A stretch of DNA of 64,000 nt, taken from the NCBI GenBank assembly GCA_028622995.1, contig JAJQJQ010000028.1:3329865-3393864 (forward strand), read 5' to 3'. Below the pieces are notes generated by a model. The model had not been told where the DNA came from and did not search any database. It was given only the letters and a program-made list of their open reading frames with translations. The first letter of the stretch is position 1, and the number at the start of each line of letters is the position of its first letter. Of this stretch, positions 1 through 12,126 are shown piece after piece. The DNA is from Panagrolaimus kolymaensis (lineage: Eukaryota; Nematoda; Chromadorea; Rhabditida; Panagrolaimidae). Both the position numbers and the translations under genes were made by a program.

Positions 1-438
1 CCATAAAAGTTTGACGACATCCGCAAAAATACAATAAAAAAGAAGTTTAAAGGGATTTCGAAATGAAAAATTTATTTGGAGTTTTCATAATTTGAAATCA
101 AAATAGAATTTTATTTTAGCTAAATTTTTTAAAATTGAATTTTTTATTTATTTTTTTGATGAGTTCAATCCTTCCGATTTTATTAGTTTAGTTTGACGTC
201 CGTTCGCTCAATTACATTCGATAAGGGTTTTTAACGCTGCACTTTTAACAACAAAAAAAGACTGTAAAGGAAAAAAGAGATAAGGCACAATAAAATTATA
301 TACATAAGAAGATATGGGCGCTGCCACACACATCGACGACAAAAAAATTTTCTTTAAAAATTTTTATTCTTATTTCTTGCACTTTAAAATTTTTATTTTC
401 TTTTTATCTTTGGCCTTTAAATTTTTTTGGAGGGAAAA
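1..438. other. intergenic, upstream of MFS gene 1
   Basis: No coding segment with acceptable splice logic was found. The stretch is AT-rich with T-runs just before the first ATG of the MFS gene at 439. It presumably holds the promoter and 5' UTR, but no specific site can be supported. Confidence 0.4.
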
Positions 439-2086
439 ATGATACAGTTATCCAAATATTTGATTGCTGCTGTAATCGTTCATGGATGCCTTGGATGTTT
501 TGAAGAACTAATTTCGCTATTATTTTCAAAAGCTCCCATACCATTATCACATTTCTACAATGATTCTTTGAACTTGCATTATGGCATGACTTTGAATGAA
601 AATGGAATGTCTCAAGTTCTATCAACGATTAGTAGTTTACAAATTCTTGGAAGTCTTTCTTCACTAATATTTATTTTACCCAAAATGGATTCATATGGAA
701 AAAAAAATGTTTCAATTTATTTTCGTTCTGGTCTTGCTTTTTTGGCAGCAATTTTAATGCTGATGGGAAAATGGCTCACATCCATTGAATTATTCGCGGG
801 TGGAAGCTTTCTTATTGGAGCAACTAATCCATTAAAAGCTGGAGTCACGAGAATGTATATTAGTGAATGCGCACCTGATGAAATTCGAGGTATTTAATAT
901 AACTATGATTTTTTTTAAAAGCTATCTTTTTCGGTGAATACCATATAAAAAGCAAATAACTTACCTCAAAAATTTTCAGGATTCATCACCCAAGGTTTAT
1001 CAGCCGTCTCTGGTATTATTATTATTGGCTTTTCTCTATTGTTGATGCCACAATTTTTGGGGAATGACGCAAATTGGCACTATGTGTTTTTCATCGCCAT
1101 TATAATTATTATTGTTTTCATTTCTGGGGCCGTGTTTATTCCAGAATCACCAAAATTTTTATGGTTTACAAATCGAAAAACTAAAGCTGAAGAAGCTATT
1201 AGAGCTTTTCATGGGGCTTCTGCTGATGTTGGTAAGAAATTAATTATATTACTCAATTGAATAAGCCAAAATATTTTTAGATTGGATAACAGCCGATTAT
1301 GACTTAGAGCGATCAATGATTCAATCAAAAGGTTTACATACAAGTTTTCAAGAAATTTGGGTGGATGAAACTCTTCGGGAATCGATGATTCTTGTATTAG
1401 CTGTAGCTTTAGTTACCGCAATTGGTCCCATGCAAATTTACATGGTTTATTCAATAACCTCGAAAATTAAATATGGGTTTTCTAATTCTCAAGCTTTGAC
1501 CTTTGAATTGCTTTGTAATCTACTTTTTGTGCCTCTCTATTATGCCTTGCCATTTTTGTATGAAAAAATTGGTCGACGACCAATATTTCTTTGTAATATG
1601 ACTTTATCGCTAATGGCAGCAGTTTTTATGTTTGCTGCTGAATGCGTTTATGAACTTAATGGTTCCACTTCAAGTTCAGCAACTTTTATTTTGTCTATTC
1701 TTTTTACTATTTGTGTTGATCTCACAGTTGAGTTGGGGATTTCAAGCTTCGGTGTAATACTCATCGCTGATTTACTCCCTTCGTCAGCTAAAGCATCGAC
1801 GGTGCAAGCTATGATGCTTACGAATTCCATCTTAGCGATTTGTTTTAATTTTGTTTATTCTTTCTTTCAACCCATTCTTGGTTTTAGTATTTTTATTCCA
1901 ATAATTCTTATTCAAATTTTCTTATTTGTTTATTTATATTTTAATCTCCCAGAAACCAAACAAAAAGCCGTATATCAAAATTTTGAATCAGTTAAAAGTC
2001 GAGCTGAATCCCGTCGTGGTTCATTCAGATCGAGAATAAACACATTTCGATCGAGGATGAGTACTCGTAATTATGGCGCTGTATAA
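439..2086 (+). CDS. MFS sugar-transporter-like protein, copy 1
   Basis: Predicted 12-TM facilitator of the sugar-porter branch of the major facilitator superfamily, about 502 aa, acting in a membrane; substrate unknown. Exons are 439-889, 980-1231 and 1281-2086, with GT-AG introns that keep phase. Family marks seen: PESPKFLW after TM6, EKIGRRP in the TM8-9 loop, and a PETK motif after TM12, followed by an Arg/Ser-rich cytoplasmic tail. The length is usual for GLUT-type proteins. The ATG at 439 was chosen because the only upstream in-frame start is a TTG. A poly(A)-like AATAAA lies at 2154-2159. The paralogue at 4005-5599 has the same intron positions, and the last ~270 coding bases of the two genes are nearly identical while upstream exons differ clearly. 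Hexose specificity cannot be read from the sequence. Confidence 0.85.
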
Positions 2087-2470
2087 TTTTGTGTTTTAAT
2101 TATGTTTTTTTTAAGAGAGGTGTAACTTCAAGCTTTAAAATTTTATTAATCTAAATAAAGTATTTTGTACTTTTTTCGCATGCATTTTGGATGCAAGTAA
2201 CATACATACATACTTGTGATAAAAAATTAAACAAAACCCATGATACTGAACTCGCGGAACTCGAATTAAATGACTATAATTTTAGAATAAAATCTTATCT
2301 AAACACTTTCATATCATCACAATTTGAGTTACTCGATCAAAGAGAGCGAGAAAAGGTTATAGAATCATTGATTTTTATTAAAATATTTTAAGTTGCATAC
2401 ACAGGAACAAAAGCTGTTAGCTTGAGCGGTAAAGCTAAACAGCAACAAAAGTCAAAGTAAAAGTGAATCT
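2087..2470. other. intergenic between MFS gene 1 and CAP-like ORF
   Basis: Holds the MFS gene 1 poly(A) signal. An open stretch at 2191-2391 has no recognisable domain. 5' exons of the following ORF may lie here, but none can be fixed. Confidence 0.3.
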
Positions 2471-2809
2471 ATGAAATTCACTCAAACAACAACCCTTGCT
2501 CCACAATTTTTTGTAACATCAGGTTCATTAAATATTACAACTCAAAATAATATCCAAATGGCAGATGCAAGCCAACGTGCTTTCTTAATCGATAATTCCG
2601 ATTCAATTGGATGTTGGTATGGAAGTTCAAATCCCGATTGCTCTTTAGATGGATATACAATGATTTATTGTGGAGTTTCTCCTTCTCGTGATTATTCAAG
2701 CTCAACAATTTCGGGATATGTAAATGGTCCTTCGTGTAGCAAAGATGCTGATTGTACTAAAAGTGAACATCTTAAATGTGAAGTTGCTTCAGGGCTTTGC
2801 ACAAATTAA
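2471..2809 (+). CDS. small Cys-rich ORF, possible CAP/SCP C-terminal fragment
   Basis: A single open frame of 112 aa. The C-terminal half (IGCWYGSS, then MIYCGVSP, then a GPSCSKDADC...GLC ending) resembles the tail of nematode CAP/SCP/TAPS secreted proteins, where an 'IGC' segment is followed by a Cys-rich hinge ending in LC. No signal peptide and no CAP core (the His/Glu signature region) are visible. This could therefore be the last exon of a gene whose 5' part I could not assemble, or a decayed fragment. Only the start Met and the stop are certain. The CAP assignment is by eye and is a remote similarity. Confidence 0.4.
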   Translation: MKFTQTTTLAPQFFVTSGSLNITTQNNIQMADASQRAFLIDNSDSIGCWYGSSNPDCSLDGYTMIYCGVSPSRDYSSSTISGYVNGPSCSKDADCTKSEHLKCEVASGLCTN

Positions 2810-2971
2810 TAAAGAAAATGTCGCAACCCAATTTGTTAAAATAAAAATTAATGCATGCAAAACATTTTTTTTATCAACAAAATTAACTCTTTATTTTTAA
2901 TAGCTTTAATAAATTTCATGCAAAAGCAAACATATTTTATTAAAAATTTATCGCAAAATTATTGTTTCGTG

Positions 2972-3594
2972 TTATTTTGGACAAATTTGATGCTTGTTTG
3001 TATTTTTAACAAATACATTTGCAATATTTTGAATGCCATCAATATTAGAATATAAAGTATAAATTCCTGCATTAATCAGCAATTCATCTTTTTGAATTTC
3101 CATGGTATAATTTTTTTCATTGCTGCTAATATCGGTTGAGAAAGGAGAAGATTGCCAAGATAAATTAATTCGCGTCCAATACATCATTTGAATTTGTGCT
3201 GTTGTTTCATTTGACGCTTTTACTTCTTCTTCTTCTGATGATGGCTTTAATTGAAAACGAAATTTAATTAAATCGCTATTAGGGCAAAGAGATTTTCGTA
3301 ATTCATAGTCTACCGCTTCTCCGGGATTTAAATTTAGGTCAAGTGAAAGTATTGTTGGCTTAGAATTCTTAGAGTTTAAAGTCATTACAGTATCCGAAAT
3401 ATCGAAATAATCTATGTTTGACGCTGTATTTAATTTATCATTACAGGTGTGGAAAGTAGGTGGTTGTTTAGTAAACATAGGAATTGATTCGAAATCTGAT
3501 AATTCTGAAGTGCTTGTTGCACTTGATTTACTCCAATCTCCACCATAACTAATCAATGAATATCCAGGAAAAAGGCCTTAAAACGCAATTTTAA
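2972..3594 (-). CDS. unrecognised protein, 3' exon(s)
   Basis: Open frame read on the minus strand, about 205 codons, with the stop at 2972. It is rich in Ser, Asn and acidic residues, with an acidic EEEE stretch and several potential N-glycosylation sites, suggesting an extracellular or lumenal protein. The frame extends 5' of the first start-like codon to a plausible acceptor (TTTTAAG) near 3594. A short upstream exon around 3640-3680 joins it in phase (...NGEDQGNLG...FPGYSLISYGGDW), but the true 5' end was not found. No domain recognised. It could be an intact multi-exon gene or a fragment. Confidence 0.4.
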
Positions 3595-3689
3595 GGTTGG
3601 CCAAAACCATAAAAGAAGCTTACCCAAATTTCCTTGATCTTCACCATTTAATTGTTCGTTCTTGTTTTCCCATTAAACAAAGAAAGTCT

Positions 3690-4004
3690 TTAGAGGTCAT
3701 AAAGCTTAATGAAAAGTTTATCAGTGTAGCTGTCAATCAAAAAATTGACAGATTAAAAAAGGGAACGCTTAAGTTTATGAGGTTATTACTGTGATAAGCT
3801 GCTTGATGGAACGGCCATTATTCTTTTTGTTTTGCACTTTTAATCAAAAAATGTGAACATCAAAGTAAAGTGCAAATAAAAAAAGGCTTTTAAAACTATA
3901 ATTTACAACAACAATATGTGAACGAAGAAGGCGGAGAGGTAGTTGCAGATAATTGCAAAAACTATCATAAAATTCGTTTCCATGCTTATTGCATTTAACG
4001 AAAA
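3690..4004. other. intergenic upstream of MFS gene 2
   Basis: No supported gene. An open plus-strand frame at 3597-3794 overlaps the probable upstream exon of the minus gene and has no recognisable domain. The promoter of MFS gene 2 should lie here. Confidence 0.3.
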
Positions 4005-5599
4005 ATGTTGATACCATCAAAATATTTAATTGCTGCTGTAATAATTCATGGATGCCTTGGATGTTTCGAAGATTTGATAGCTATTTTATTTATCAAAGCT
4101 CCTGTGCCGTTGTCCCATTTTTATAATGATTCCTTAAATTTGCATTATGGAATTCTTCTTAATGAAAATGGCGTCTCTCAAGTTTTTTCAATATTTAGTA
4201 ATTTGCATTTACTTGGATCTTTACTTTCTTTGATATTTATTTTACCAAAAATTGATTCATTTGGTCGAAAAGCTGTAGCAATTTATTTTCGAACTAGCAT
4301 TGCTTTTTTGGCAGTGCTTTTTATGCTCCTCGGAAGATTGTTTGCATCCATCGAATTATTCGCTGGTGGAAATATTCTTCTTGGAGCCACAACTCCATTA
4401 AAAATGAGTGCAACAAGAATTTATATTAGTGAATGTTCGCCAGATAATATTCGAGGTATGTAAATTTTAAAAATTAAAAAAGTGATCGATGCACAGTTTA
4501 ATTTTTTTTAGGTTTCATAACTCAAAGTCTCTCAGCCGTTGTTGGTTATATTTCGATTAGTTTCACAATTTTACTTTTACCTCAATTTTTGGGTAATGAT
4601 GCAAATTGGCACTATGTTTTTTATATTGCCATTGGCATCATCATTGTATTTTTCGTTGCAGCTTTATTTATTCCAGAATCACCAAAGTTTTTATGGTTTA
4701 CAAATCGAAAAACAAAAGCGGAGGAAGCAATCAGGGCTTTTCATGGAGCTTCTGCTGATGTTGGTAAGAGCTTAATTATAATTTTCAATGATGACATAAG
4801 CATACTTTCAGAAGAGATCACATACAATTATGACATTGAAAGGTCAATGGTGCATTCGAAAAGTTTGCATACAAGCTTCAACGAAATTTGGTCGAATATT
4901 GGTTTACGAAATTCTTTGATTCTCGTATTTGCTACAACTTTGATTACCACTCTTGGACCAATCCAAATTTATTCACTTTATTCCATAACTTTAAAAATCA
5001 AATACGGATTTTCCAATTCTCAAGCCTTGACTTTTGAACTTATTTGCAATCTCGTCTCTGAGCCACTTTATTATGTGATACCATTTTTATATGAAAAAAT
5101 TGGGCGACGACCCATTTTTCTTTTTAGTATTTGTCTTTCATTTTTGGGATGCATTTTTATGGCTTCTGCGGAATGTGTTTTCGAACTAAACAACTCCACT
5201 TCAAATTCCATAACATTTGTTTTATCCATACTTTTTACAATTTGCATCGATCTTTCTATGGCTTTTGGCATTTTAACTTTTTCCATTTTACTTATCGCTG
5301 ATTTACTTCCTTCGTCAGCTAAAGCTTCGACGGTGCAAGCTATGATGCTTACGAATTCCATTTTAGCCATTTGTTTTAATTTTGTTTATTCTTTCTTTCA
5401 ACCCATTCTTGGTTTTAGTATTTTTATTCCAATAATTCTTATTCAAATTTTCTTATTTGTTTATTTGTATTTTAATCTCCCAGAAACCAAACAAAAAGCA
5501 GTATATCAAAATTTTGAATTAGTTAGAAGTCGAGCCGAATCCCGTCGTGGTTCATTCAGGTCTAGGATTAGCACGTATAATAATTATGGTACTGTATGA
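4005..5599 (+). CDS. MFS sugar-transporter-like protein, copy 2
   Basis: Tandem paralogue of the gene at 439-2086, predicted 496 aa with 12 TM segments. Exons are 4005-4455, 4512-4763 and 4812-5599. The first two exons have exactly the same lengths (451 and 252 nt) and phases as in copy 1. The second intron (4764-4811) is 48 nt with no stop, so an unspliced frame runs through it, but homology to copy 1 shows it is an intron. The PESPKFLW, EKIGRRP and PETK motifs are present. The 3' coding part from about 5298 is almost identical to copy 1, including silent sites, which points to recent gene conversion rather than selection alone. Same family caveat on substrate. Confidence 0.85.
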
Positions 5600-6357
5600 T
5601 CGTATCTTACTTTTTTTGTGTAAAATACAGTTGTTTTTATAGATTATTTGAAAAGCTTTAAAAATAAATATTTGTATGTTTATCAGGAATTTGAAAATTA
5701 AATTTTTTACGCTTTTTATAAAACCCCATTCACTTTTTTAACATTTTTATTTAAAATAAAATGTTTGGTCTCATTTCCGTTTTAAATATGAATAAAATTA
5801 TGCTATTTTAGAACCTTCCCACAAAATTTTAATGTCAAAAACTTCCGACATTAAAACATTGTAATTTTAATGTACTTTTTTGTTAAAAATAAACATTAAA
5901 ATAGTACCGTTTTACCTTCCATAAAGAAGTAATACCCATTACAAATCCTACGCAAATGTATAAATATTCAGCTGAAAAAGAAAAGTAAAAAGAAATGGGA
6001 GGTAGTAAGCATGATACACCAACATGAATAAATATAAATAACAATTATGGAACAACAAAAATAACATGATTATGGGTTAATAACATTTTTTTGTAATTGT
6101 CAACTTGAATAATTTTTTATTACATTTCTCAAAGTTGAATGGTGCGGTGTTTGTTGTTCTTTACAGCTTCTTTATTTATTTTTTAAAGTATTTAAATAAA
6201 CTTTTTTTGTCAGCAATTTTTATTTTGCAACAAGACAAAACTTTGTTATTGGCGATTTTGGCTTTAAAAAAATAAAGCTTTCCACGATCACTATATTAGT
6301 TTCCCATAGCTACTCTGACTACTTGCAAAAAAGATCGTGTTTCATACTAAACGAATC
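5600..6357. other. intergenic, AT-rich
   Basis: About 750 bp with no open frame or homology I can support. It has many A/T runs and holds the 3' UTR of MFS copy 2 and the upstream region of the 7TM gene. Confidence 0.4.
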
Positions 6358-7325
6358 ATGACAGATACAAACTTGTTAACTTTGATTCATTATTCCATTT
6401 GTACTGGTTGTTCAATATTTACTTTATATGCTTCATCAATTTTGTTATTTAAAAAGCCAAAGAAAAATTTTCATATTCATACTCGAACTCCCGCGGTTTA
6501 TTTATATTTTTGGTTTACCGCTTCTTCAAGTATTTTTCTAATGATAAATGCAACATATATTTTTATTTGGTGGCGTCCAGAGCAAAGTTTTTATAATCCA
6601 ATTCTTCTTTATTATATTTCTGGATTTCCAACTATTTTTATAAATTTTGTTCCAATCGCTGACTTTTTTTTTTGTGCTGATCGATGTTTTTCGGTGGCTT
6701 TTCCAATTTTGTATCGAAAACTTTATAAAACCATTCTTGCATGGATTTTTGTTTCTTGTGTTGTTGGAATTTTTATTTTATATATTATTTTAACTAATTG
6801 GTTTGCATTCAATACAAAGGAACCAACTACGACATGTACCTTTTATATTTGTTTGGTTTATCTTCTTGGATATCCATTAATTATGACTTATGTGAAATAT
6901 GTATTTTGCTGTTTAAATGTTATTGCTGCAGCAATTTTATTAGTTTTAAATTATTTTAGAAAATCATCTCAAAAACAATTAGTTCGAAAATTAAATAATT
7001 CTGTATTTATTCTTTCTGTTTTAAATGTTGCTTTTGCTTTTACACCCGCTTTTATTGCTGAATATTTTTGCAGGTAAGTAAAACATTAATTTTAAGGTAT
7101 CCGAAAAAGTTTTATTTTTAACTTCCTTTTTTTATTACATAGTTTTGGAATATTAAACTTATTGATTATCTTGGCGATTTTAATTTAACCGCTGTTTGTA
7201 TTAACATTGCATTGTGTGTTTGCCTTTATTGGAGAGTTTTTCGCAAGCATTTCTTAATCATCGATGATCCAAGTAAACAAGCCAAAATACATAAAATTAC
7301 TTCAACTCAACAAACAACTAAATAA
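6358..7325 (+). CDS. nematode 7TM chemoreceptor-like GPCR (Srbc-like), possible frameshift
   Basis: Seven-TM receptor of a nematode-specific family; the best match by pattern is Srbc-like. It would sit in chemosensory membranes. The start is ATG 6358; an earlier GTG was rejected. Exon 1 (6358-7073) covers TM1-6, with the TM3-end motif DRCFSVAFP. Exon 2 (7143-7325) encodes a TM7-like helix and a basic tail ending in TTK. It is paralogous to the genes at 16825-17789 and 20543-21560, which join the two exons in phase 0. Here exon 1 ends in phase 2 at the obvious donor (CAG|GTAAGTA), and the good exon 2 frame is phase 0. The spliced reading therefore hits a stop after ~15 codons unless one base is missing or mis-assembled. 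It may be a recent pseudogene or a sequence error. Confidence 0.7.
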
Positions 7326-7670
7326 AATAAAATACTTGCTAAATATTGCTCGATGCTTAAGTATTGTCGATAACATTTTGTTGAAATCTATGTTATTTAT
7401 ATTTTATTTTTATTTTTTTAAATCTATTTAATTCTTTTCCTGGAAATAGAACACACAATAAAAAAAACTTATTTAAATATTTGCTAGTTTTTCTCCACAA
7501 AAGGTATTGTGAGATTATTTAAAAAAAAAATTTTTTTTCTTAGAAACAAAAGCAGCAAAAGCTAGTAATTATTTAAAAAATTTGTGCTCATGTTTAAAAA
7601 CGGCAAAAAAAAAACAATAAAAAAATTCCTTTATCATCAAAAACTTTCATAGGAAAGAAAAACCCCAAAA
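7326..7670. other. intergenic between convergent genes
   Basis: 345 bp of A/T-rich sequence with poly-A and poly-T runs between the 3' ends of the 7TM gene (+) and the CUB-like gene (-). No gene seen. Confidence 0.4.
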
Positions 7671-10600
7671 TTAAAATGCACAAAATAGCTTTGTGATAAT
7701 TACGATAGCTAAAAATAAGTAAACATTAAAAGTAACGACGATGCTATTATTAGACTTTATCGATCCTTTGGTAATAATTGTATATTCAAGCAAAAATTCA
7801 TTATTCGTGGAATTTGTGGCAGAGTAATAGAGATTAAAATTGGTTCCATTTTGAATAAAATTATCGTTAGAAAGCAAACTGAAAAATACAGAAAAATATG
7901 TGAACTCTAAAAACAAATTTTAAAAAAGCATACGTCCGATTTTTATTATTAACTAAATCTCCAAGGATAATTGTTGCAGCTTTATCTAATTTTTTGACAA
8001 TAATATTCAAGCTAATTGTTTCGTTTGAAGCTATGCTATACAATGGATTTATGGCATTCGATGGAAGGCTTTTAAAGTTAGGTGACGACATTATGCCTTT
8101 TTGAGTGGTTTCAGTGGCTTTAATCGAATAAGGCCCTGGAAGAAAATAAATTAATTTTTATCTTACACTTATGGAACCTCCTTGCCTTTTCCACTATAAG
8201 CCAAAATATTAATACTTTTTGATGGTGGAACTATGACACTCAAAGCATACGTATAAATTCCAATTTTTTTCCATGAACTCGTTTCATTTCCACTAAAATT
8301 TTTAAGTTAATGTTTTGAATTCAAAAATTAAAATTACTTTAAGATAAATGTCCCATTTTGCGTATTCATAGTTTTAAAGCTAAAAATTGTATCAGCTGTG
8401 GCAGAAATATTTTCGATTGATATTAATGGAATTGAAATTTGTGATGAAAAAATTATCATTTCACATGAACCTGTGCTTCTGGCACCTGCAGAAAAAAGTG
8501 TCATTGAATTAGAATAATTGGATGGCAAAGCTTGAAAAACGTTATTTGGATTTGTGCAATGTTGTTTGTGAACTGAAATATTTTGTTTTGAAAGATATTT
8601 ATTAAATAATCAAATTTACCCGATGGAATACTGAAGAAAGCAGTGGCACCAACGGATGGCCCAGCTTCACGATATATTGTGTAACAGCCAGTTTTGGATG
8701 TGAGATTACCAGGAACATTGATTCCATAAAAATTATTATTTAGTGACATGGAAATGGCGCTAAGGCTAAAAAACATAACTTTGCTTTTAAAAAAGATATC
8801 AGGCTTCAACCCTAAACATACTCGGTGGTATAATTCAATAAAATAGTTGAATCAAATAATCGATATTTGGTTAATGCATTAGTTTCATTCGTTGTTGTTA
8901 CATGAATCGTTAACGGACCACCTTTTGAGCAAACTGTCATAGCTTCATTAATTGGCATATCATAAAGCCATACCGCGTAAGTAGGATTAGTGGAATTTAA
9001 ATTAATATTAAGAGTTTGTGGATGTAAAACATCATTCAAGGTATATTGAATTAGGAAACCATCAATCGGTGTATTTCCTTCCACTGCATATAAACCAAAA
9101 GTTGTTCCATTTTGTGAAGTTTTTTGATTTTTTACTGTGAAACTTAAAATTTAACAAATAATGTTAAAAATTTTTAAAACTCTAAAGCCACTAACTTTGT
9201 GTTAATCCATTTATCTTGATTTTGGAATAAAACTGTCATATTTCCATATAATGACTTTACGGTTAAATCCGCAGTAATATTAAAGATATGATAAATGCTA
9301 TAGAATGCGTGGAGTTCATTGTCAATGTTGATTCCACAATAACCTGGTGATGCCATAATACCTTTTTGACCATCAATTAGTTTGGTAATCGCATAACTTC
9401 CTGGAATATATAAAGCTTTAAATAATAAATTAAATCAATTTCAAAAAAGTTTTTACCATTTTTAAAAACTGCTTTAACGTTCATATCATTTCCATCATTA
9501 ATGGTTGCACTCATTGCATATGTATAAATTCCAAACTTTTTCCAATTTGGAGCATCCGAGTCTCTGAAATATTTTTAAAGCTTTTTTAGTCTTTGAAAAG
9601 TTCGTTTACTTACGTGAGATCAAAAAGTTTTCGATTATTTATGGGGCTTGTAAATGTTGAGGTTGAATTTGCGGACATAGTAATTTCTTCAATGGAAAGT
9701 TGTTGTAAAACATAGCTTGGAGTTAAAATTATCATTTCACATGTTTTATTCTCCAATGCTGTGACTGGAAAATCATTTACTTCAGTGGAAACTTGATAAA
9801 TATTTGAAGTACTGTTGCAACCTTTTGTATGGGCTGCAAAAATAAAAAGTTCTAAATAAATGAATTTACATTTTAAGCTTACCGCTATTTGATCTAATTA
9901 ATAGGGTAGTTTGTGAAGAATCTCCACTTTGTCGATAAAGAGTAATACAATTACTTTTGGCTTTCATATTTGATGGAATTATTGAACCACCCGTCGGGAA
10001 ACTGAAACATATCCTTTTTTAAAGTTTAAAAAATTTTTTTTTACAAACTTGACACAATTATCCATTCCTGCGGATTCAAATAACCAAAATCCACTATTCG
10101 CAGTATTGTTTCCATTTGTTATAAATAGTTCCAAATCATTTGCTTTTGCTGAGCAAAAGGTATACATATCATTAATTTGAGCATCATCAAGAAAAGTTAA
10201 ATAATAAGGATTTATATCATCCAAAATAATGGTATCATGCCTATTCAGATTTAATAAACTTGTTAAAGTATATTCAATTAAAAATCCATCTTTTGTTGGA
10301 TCAATTTCAGTAATAAAAATTTGAAATTCTTTTCCATTAAATGAAATTCTCTCATTTTCAGAAAATCTAAAAAAAAATAAAGAATATGGAAAGGTTTTCA
10401 AAAGACACACGTGTGATTAAAAATTGATTCATAAACTTCTTCATTCCCATATAATTGATTCACGGTAAAAAGCATTGTGTCTAAATCCATATTGCCTTGA
10501 TATAATATATCAGTTTCATTAAAAACACGATTAAATCCAGCATAACCTGGCGAAGCTAAGATTCCTTTTTGAATGTAAGTGCAACCATGTTTAGAAACTT

Positions 10601-11587
10601 GATAAAAATCTAAAGAATCTTCTGATTCAAGTTACTAAAAAAATTAAAAATAAAAGCATACCTGTCATGATGCTAACTTCAATATCAATATTTTCAGATT
10701 CTGGAATAATTATTTTTAATGCTGGAATGTATAAACCAAAATTATTCCAATAATTATAATGGGCATAACTGTAAATTTTTACTTATTTTTTTTTTCGTAT
10801 ATAAAAACTTACTTTAAATCCAAAAAGATTTTTTGATTTATAGCGCTTTTAAATGTATAAATTTTATGGGGAGATGCTGTAATTTTTCCAATTTGAAAAC
10901 CAGGCCATTGATTTTGTGATGAAAGAATAATAATTTCACAAGGACCTGTTTCATTTGCTCCAAAGCTAAAGGTCGTTGATGATATATCCGCTTCAAAAAC
11001 AACATTGTCGGTTAAACAATTATTTATTACATCTAAAAAAATTCAAAAGAGTAAGTTTGCCACCGCTGAATTAATTAAGACTTCGCATAATAAAAAATTC
11101 ATTACCTATAGTTGCTTTAAAAAGCACTGTAGCATATGTTTTATTATCTGTTTGTGACCAAAGAGTAAAACATCCAGTTGTTGAAAGAATGTTTCGTGGA
11201 ACATTTGAAGCATCGCTTGAAATAACTGTAGCATTTGTCAAACTAAAGAAAATTAATTTAAACACATTCCAAAGGTGAAGTTACTGACTCTCCAACAAAT
11301 TTATCATCATTTATCGTATCAGAATCATACAAAATGAAGGGCGATAAATCTTCAGCGGAATTTGTAACAAATAATTCCAAATTATTGCTTGGATCTGTGC
11401 AAACAACATAAGCGTCATTCTCTTTCACATCCGCCAACCAAAGAACATAGGTTGGGTTGGATTCATCCAAAATGATTTTAATGTAATTTGGTGGTAGCGC
11501 TGTTGCCGCAGCATCATCTTCAATATCAAAAGCTAATATTTTTCTGCAAATAAAAAACGCAAAAATTAAAGCTCCAAGCAACTTCAT
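7671..11587 (-). CDS. large secreted protein with three CUB-like repeat units
   Basis: Sixteen exons give a 1053-aa product: 11289-11587, 11106-11242, 10813-11032, 10662-10768, 10411-10621, 10049-10366, 9883-10001, 9614-9833, 9457-9563, 9196-9400, 8822-9142, 8620-8765, 8338-8572, 8186-8292, 7934-8135, 7671-7878. It starts MKLLGALIFAFFIC, a signal peptide, and ends in a hydrophobic stretch suited to a GPI anchor or TM tail. Five-exon units repeat three times with the same phases; the fourth exon of each is exactly 107 nt. Each unit carries a CUB-like stretch: GILASPGY, GIMASPGY or GIMSSPNF, later DGFLIEYT or DGFLIQYT in the next unit. Other parts (GCYTIYR, WKKxGIYTYA) match no domain I know. 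The intron before 8135 has a GC donor. Similar secreted CUB-like proteins in nematodes are often stress- or pathogen-induced; here the role is unknown. Confidence 0.8.
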
Positions 11588-12126
11588 ATTGACAGAAATC
11601 AACAACAGCTTATAAGTTTTTTTATAAAAATTACTTCAAATAAATCAATGATTGAAAAGGCTTTTTTTCTAGAGACTTACTGATGTAAGAAAGAGGCTTA
11701 TCACCTCATTCTTCTTTTATTTTTTCTTTTACTATAATTTGTGTTACTTTATTTTCTGAAATATTTTTTCTTTTTCACAAGCATCATCATTATTGGAAAT
11801 AATTTATTTATCAGTGACTTAACTTCTTTCCAATTATGGCTGTAAAACTAGCAAATGCATTGCATTTTCTCTCGATTGTTTAAAGGGTGTGGCAAAATAT
11901 TTAGTTCGACTAACGGGGAACAAACAATAAAGAAAAAAAGTTTATATAAAAAACCCTAACACAAAAGTTCAACAATCTTTTTTGTTCTTGTAAATTCATA
12001 GATTCTTTTTACTTTTTTTTTGAAGGTTTGGTTTAATTTTTTGCTTGCTATCAAACTTCATGTTCTCATCGTTTAATCTTTTTTATTTGTTAAAAAAACT
12101 AATCTAAAAAAGCAGGTCTAAACAAT
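11588..12126. other. intergenic, probable promoter of the CUB-like gene
   Basis: About 540 bp without a supported gene. It lies between the start of the CUB-like gene (-) and the 3' end of the next 7TM gene (-). Confidence 0.4.

Noticed and set aside
3597..3794. 65-codon plus-strand ORF as a transposase fragment
   Set aside because: Starts at a TTG, overlaps a likely exon of the minus-strand gene, and shows no recognisable transposase motif.
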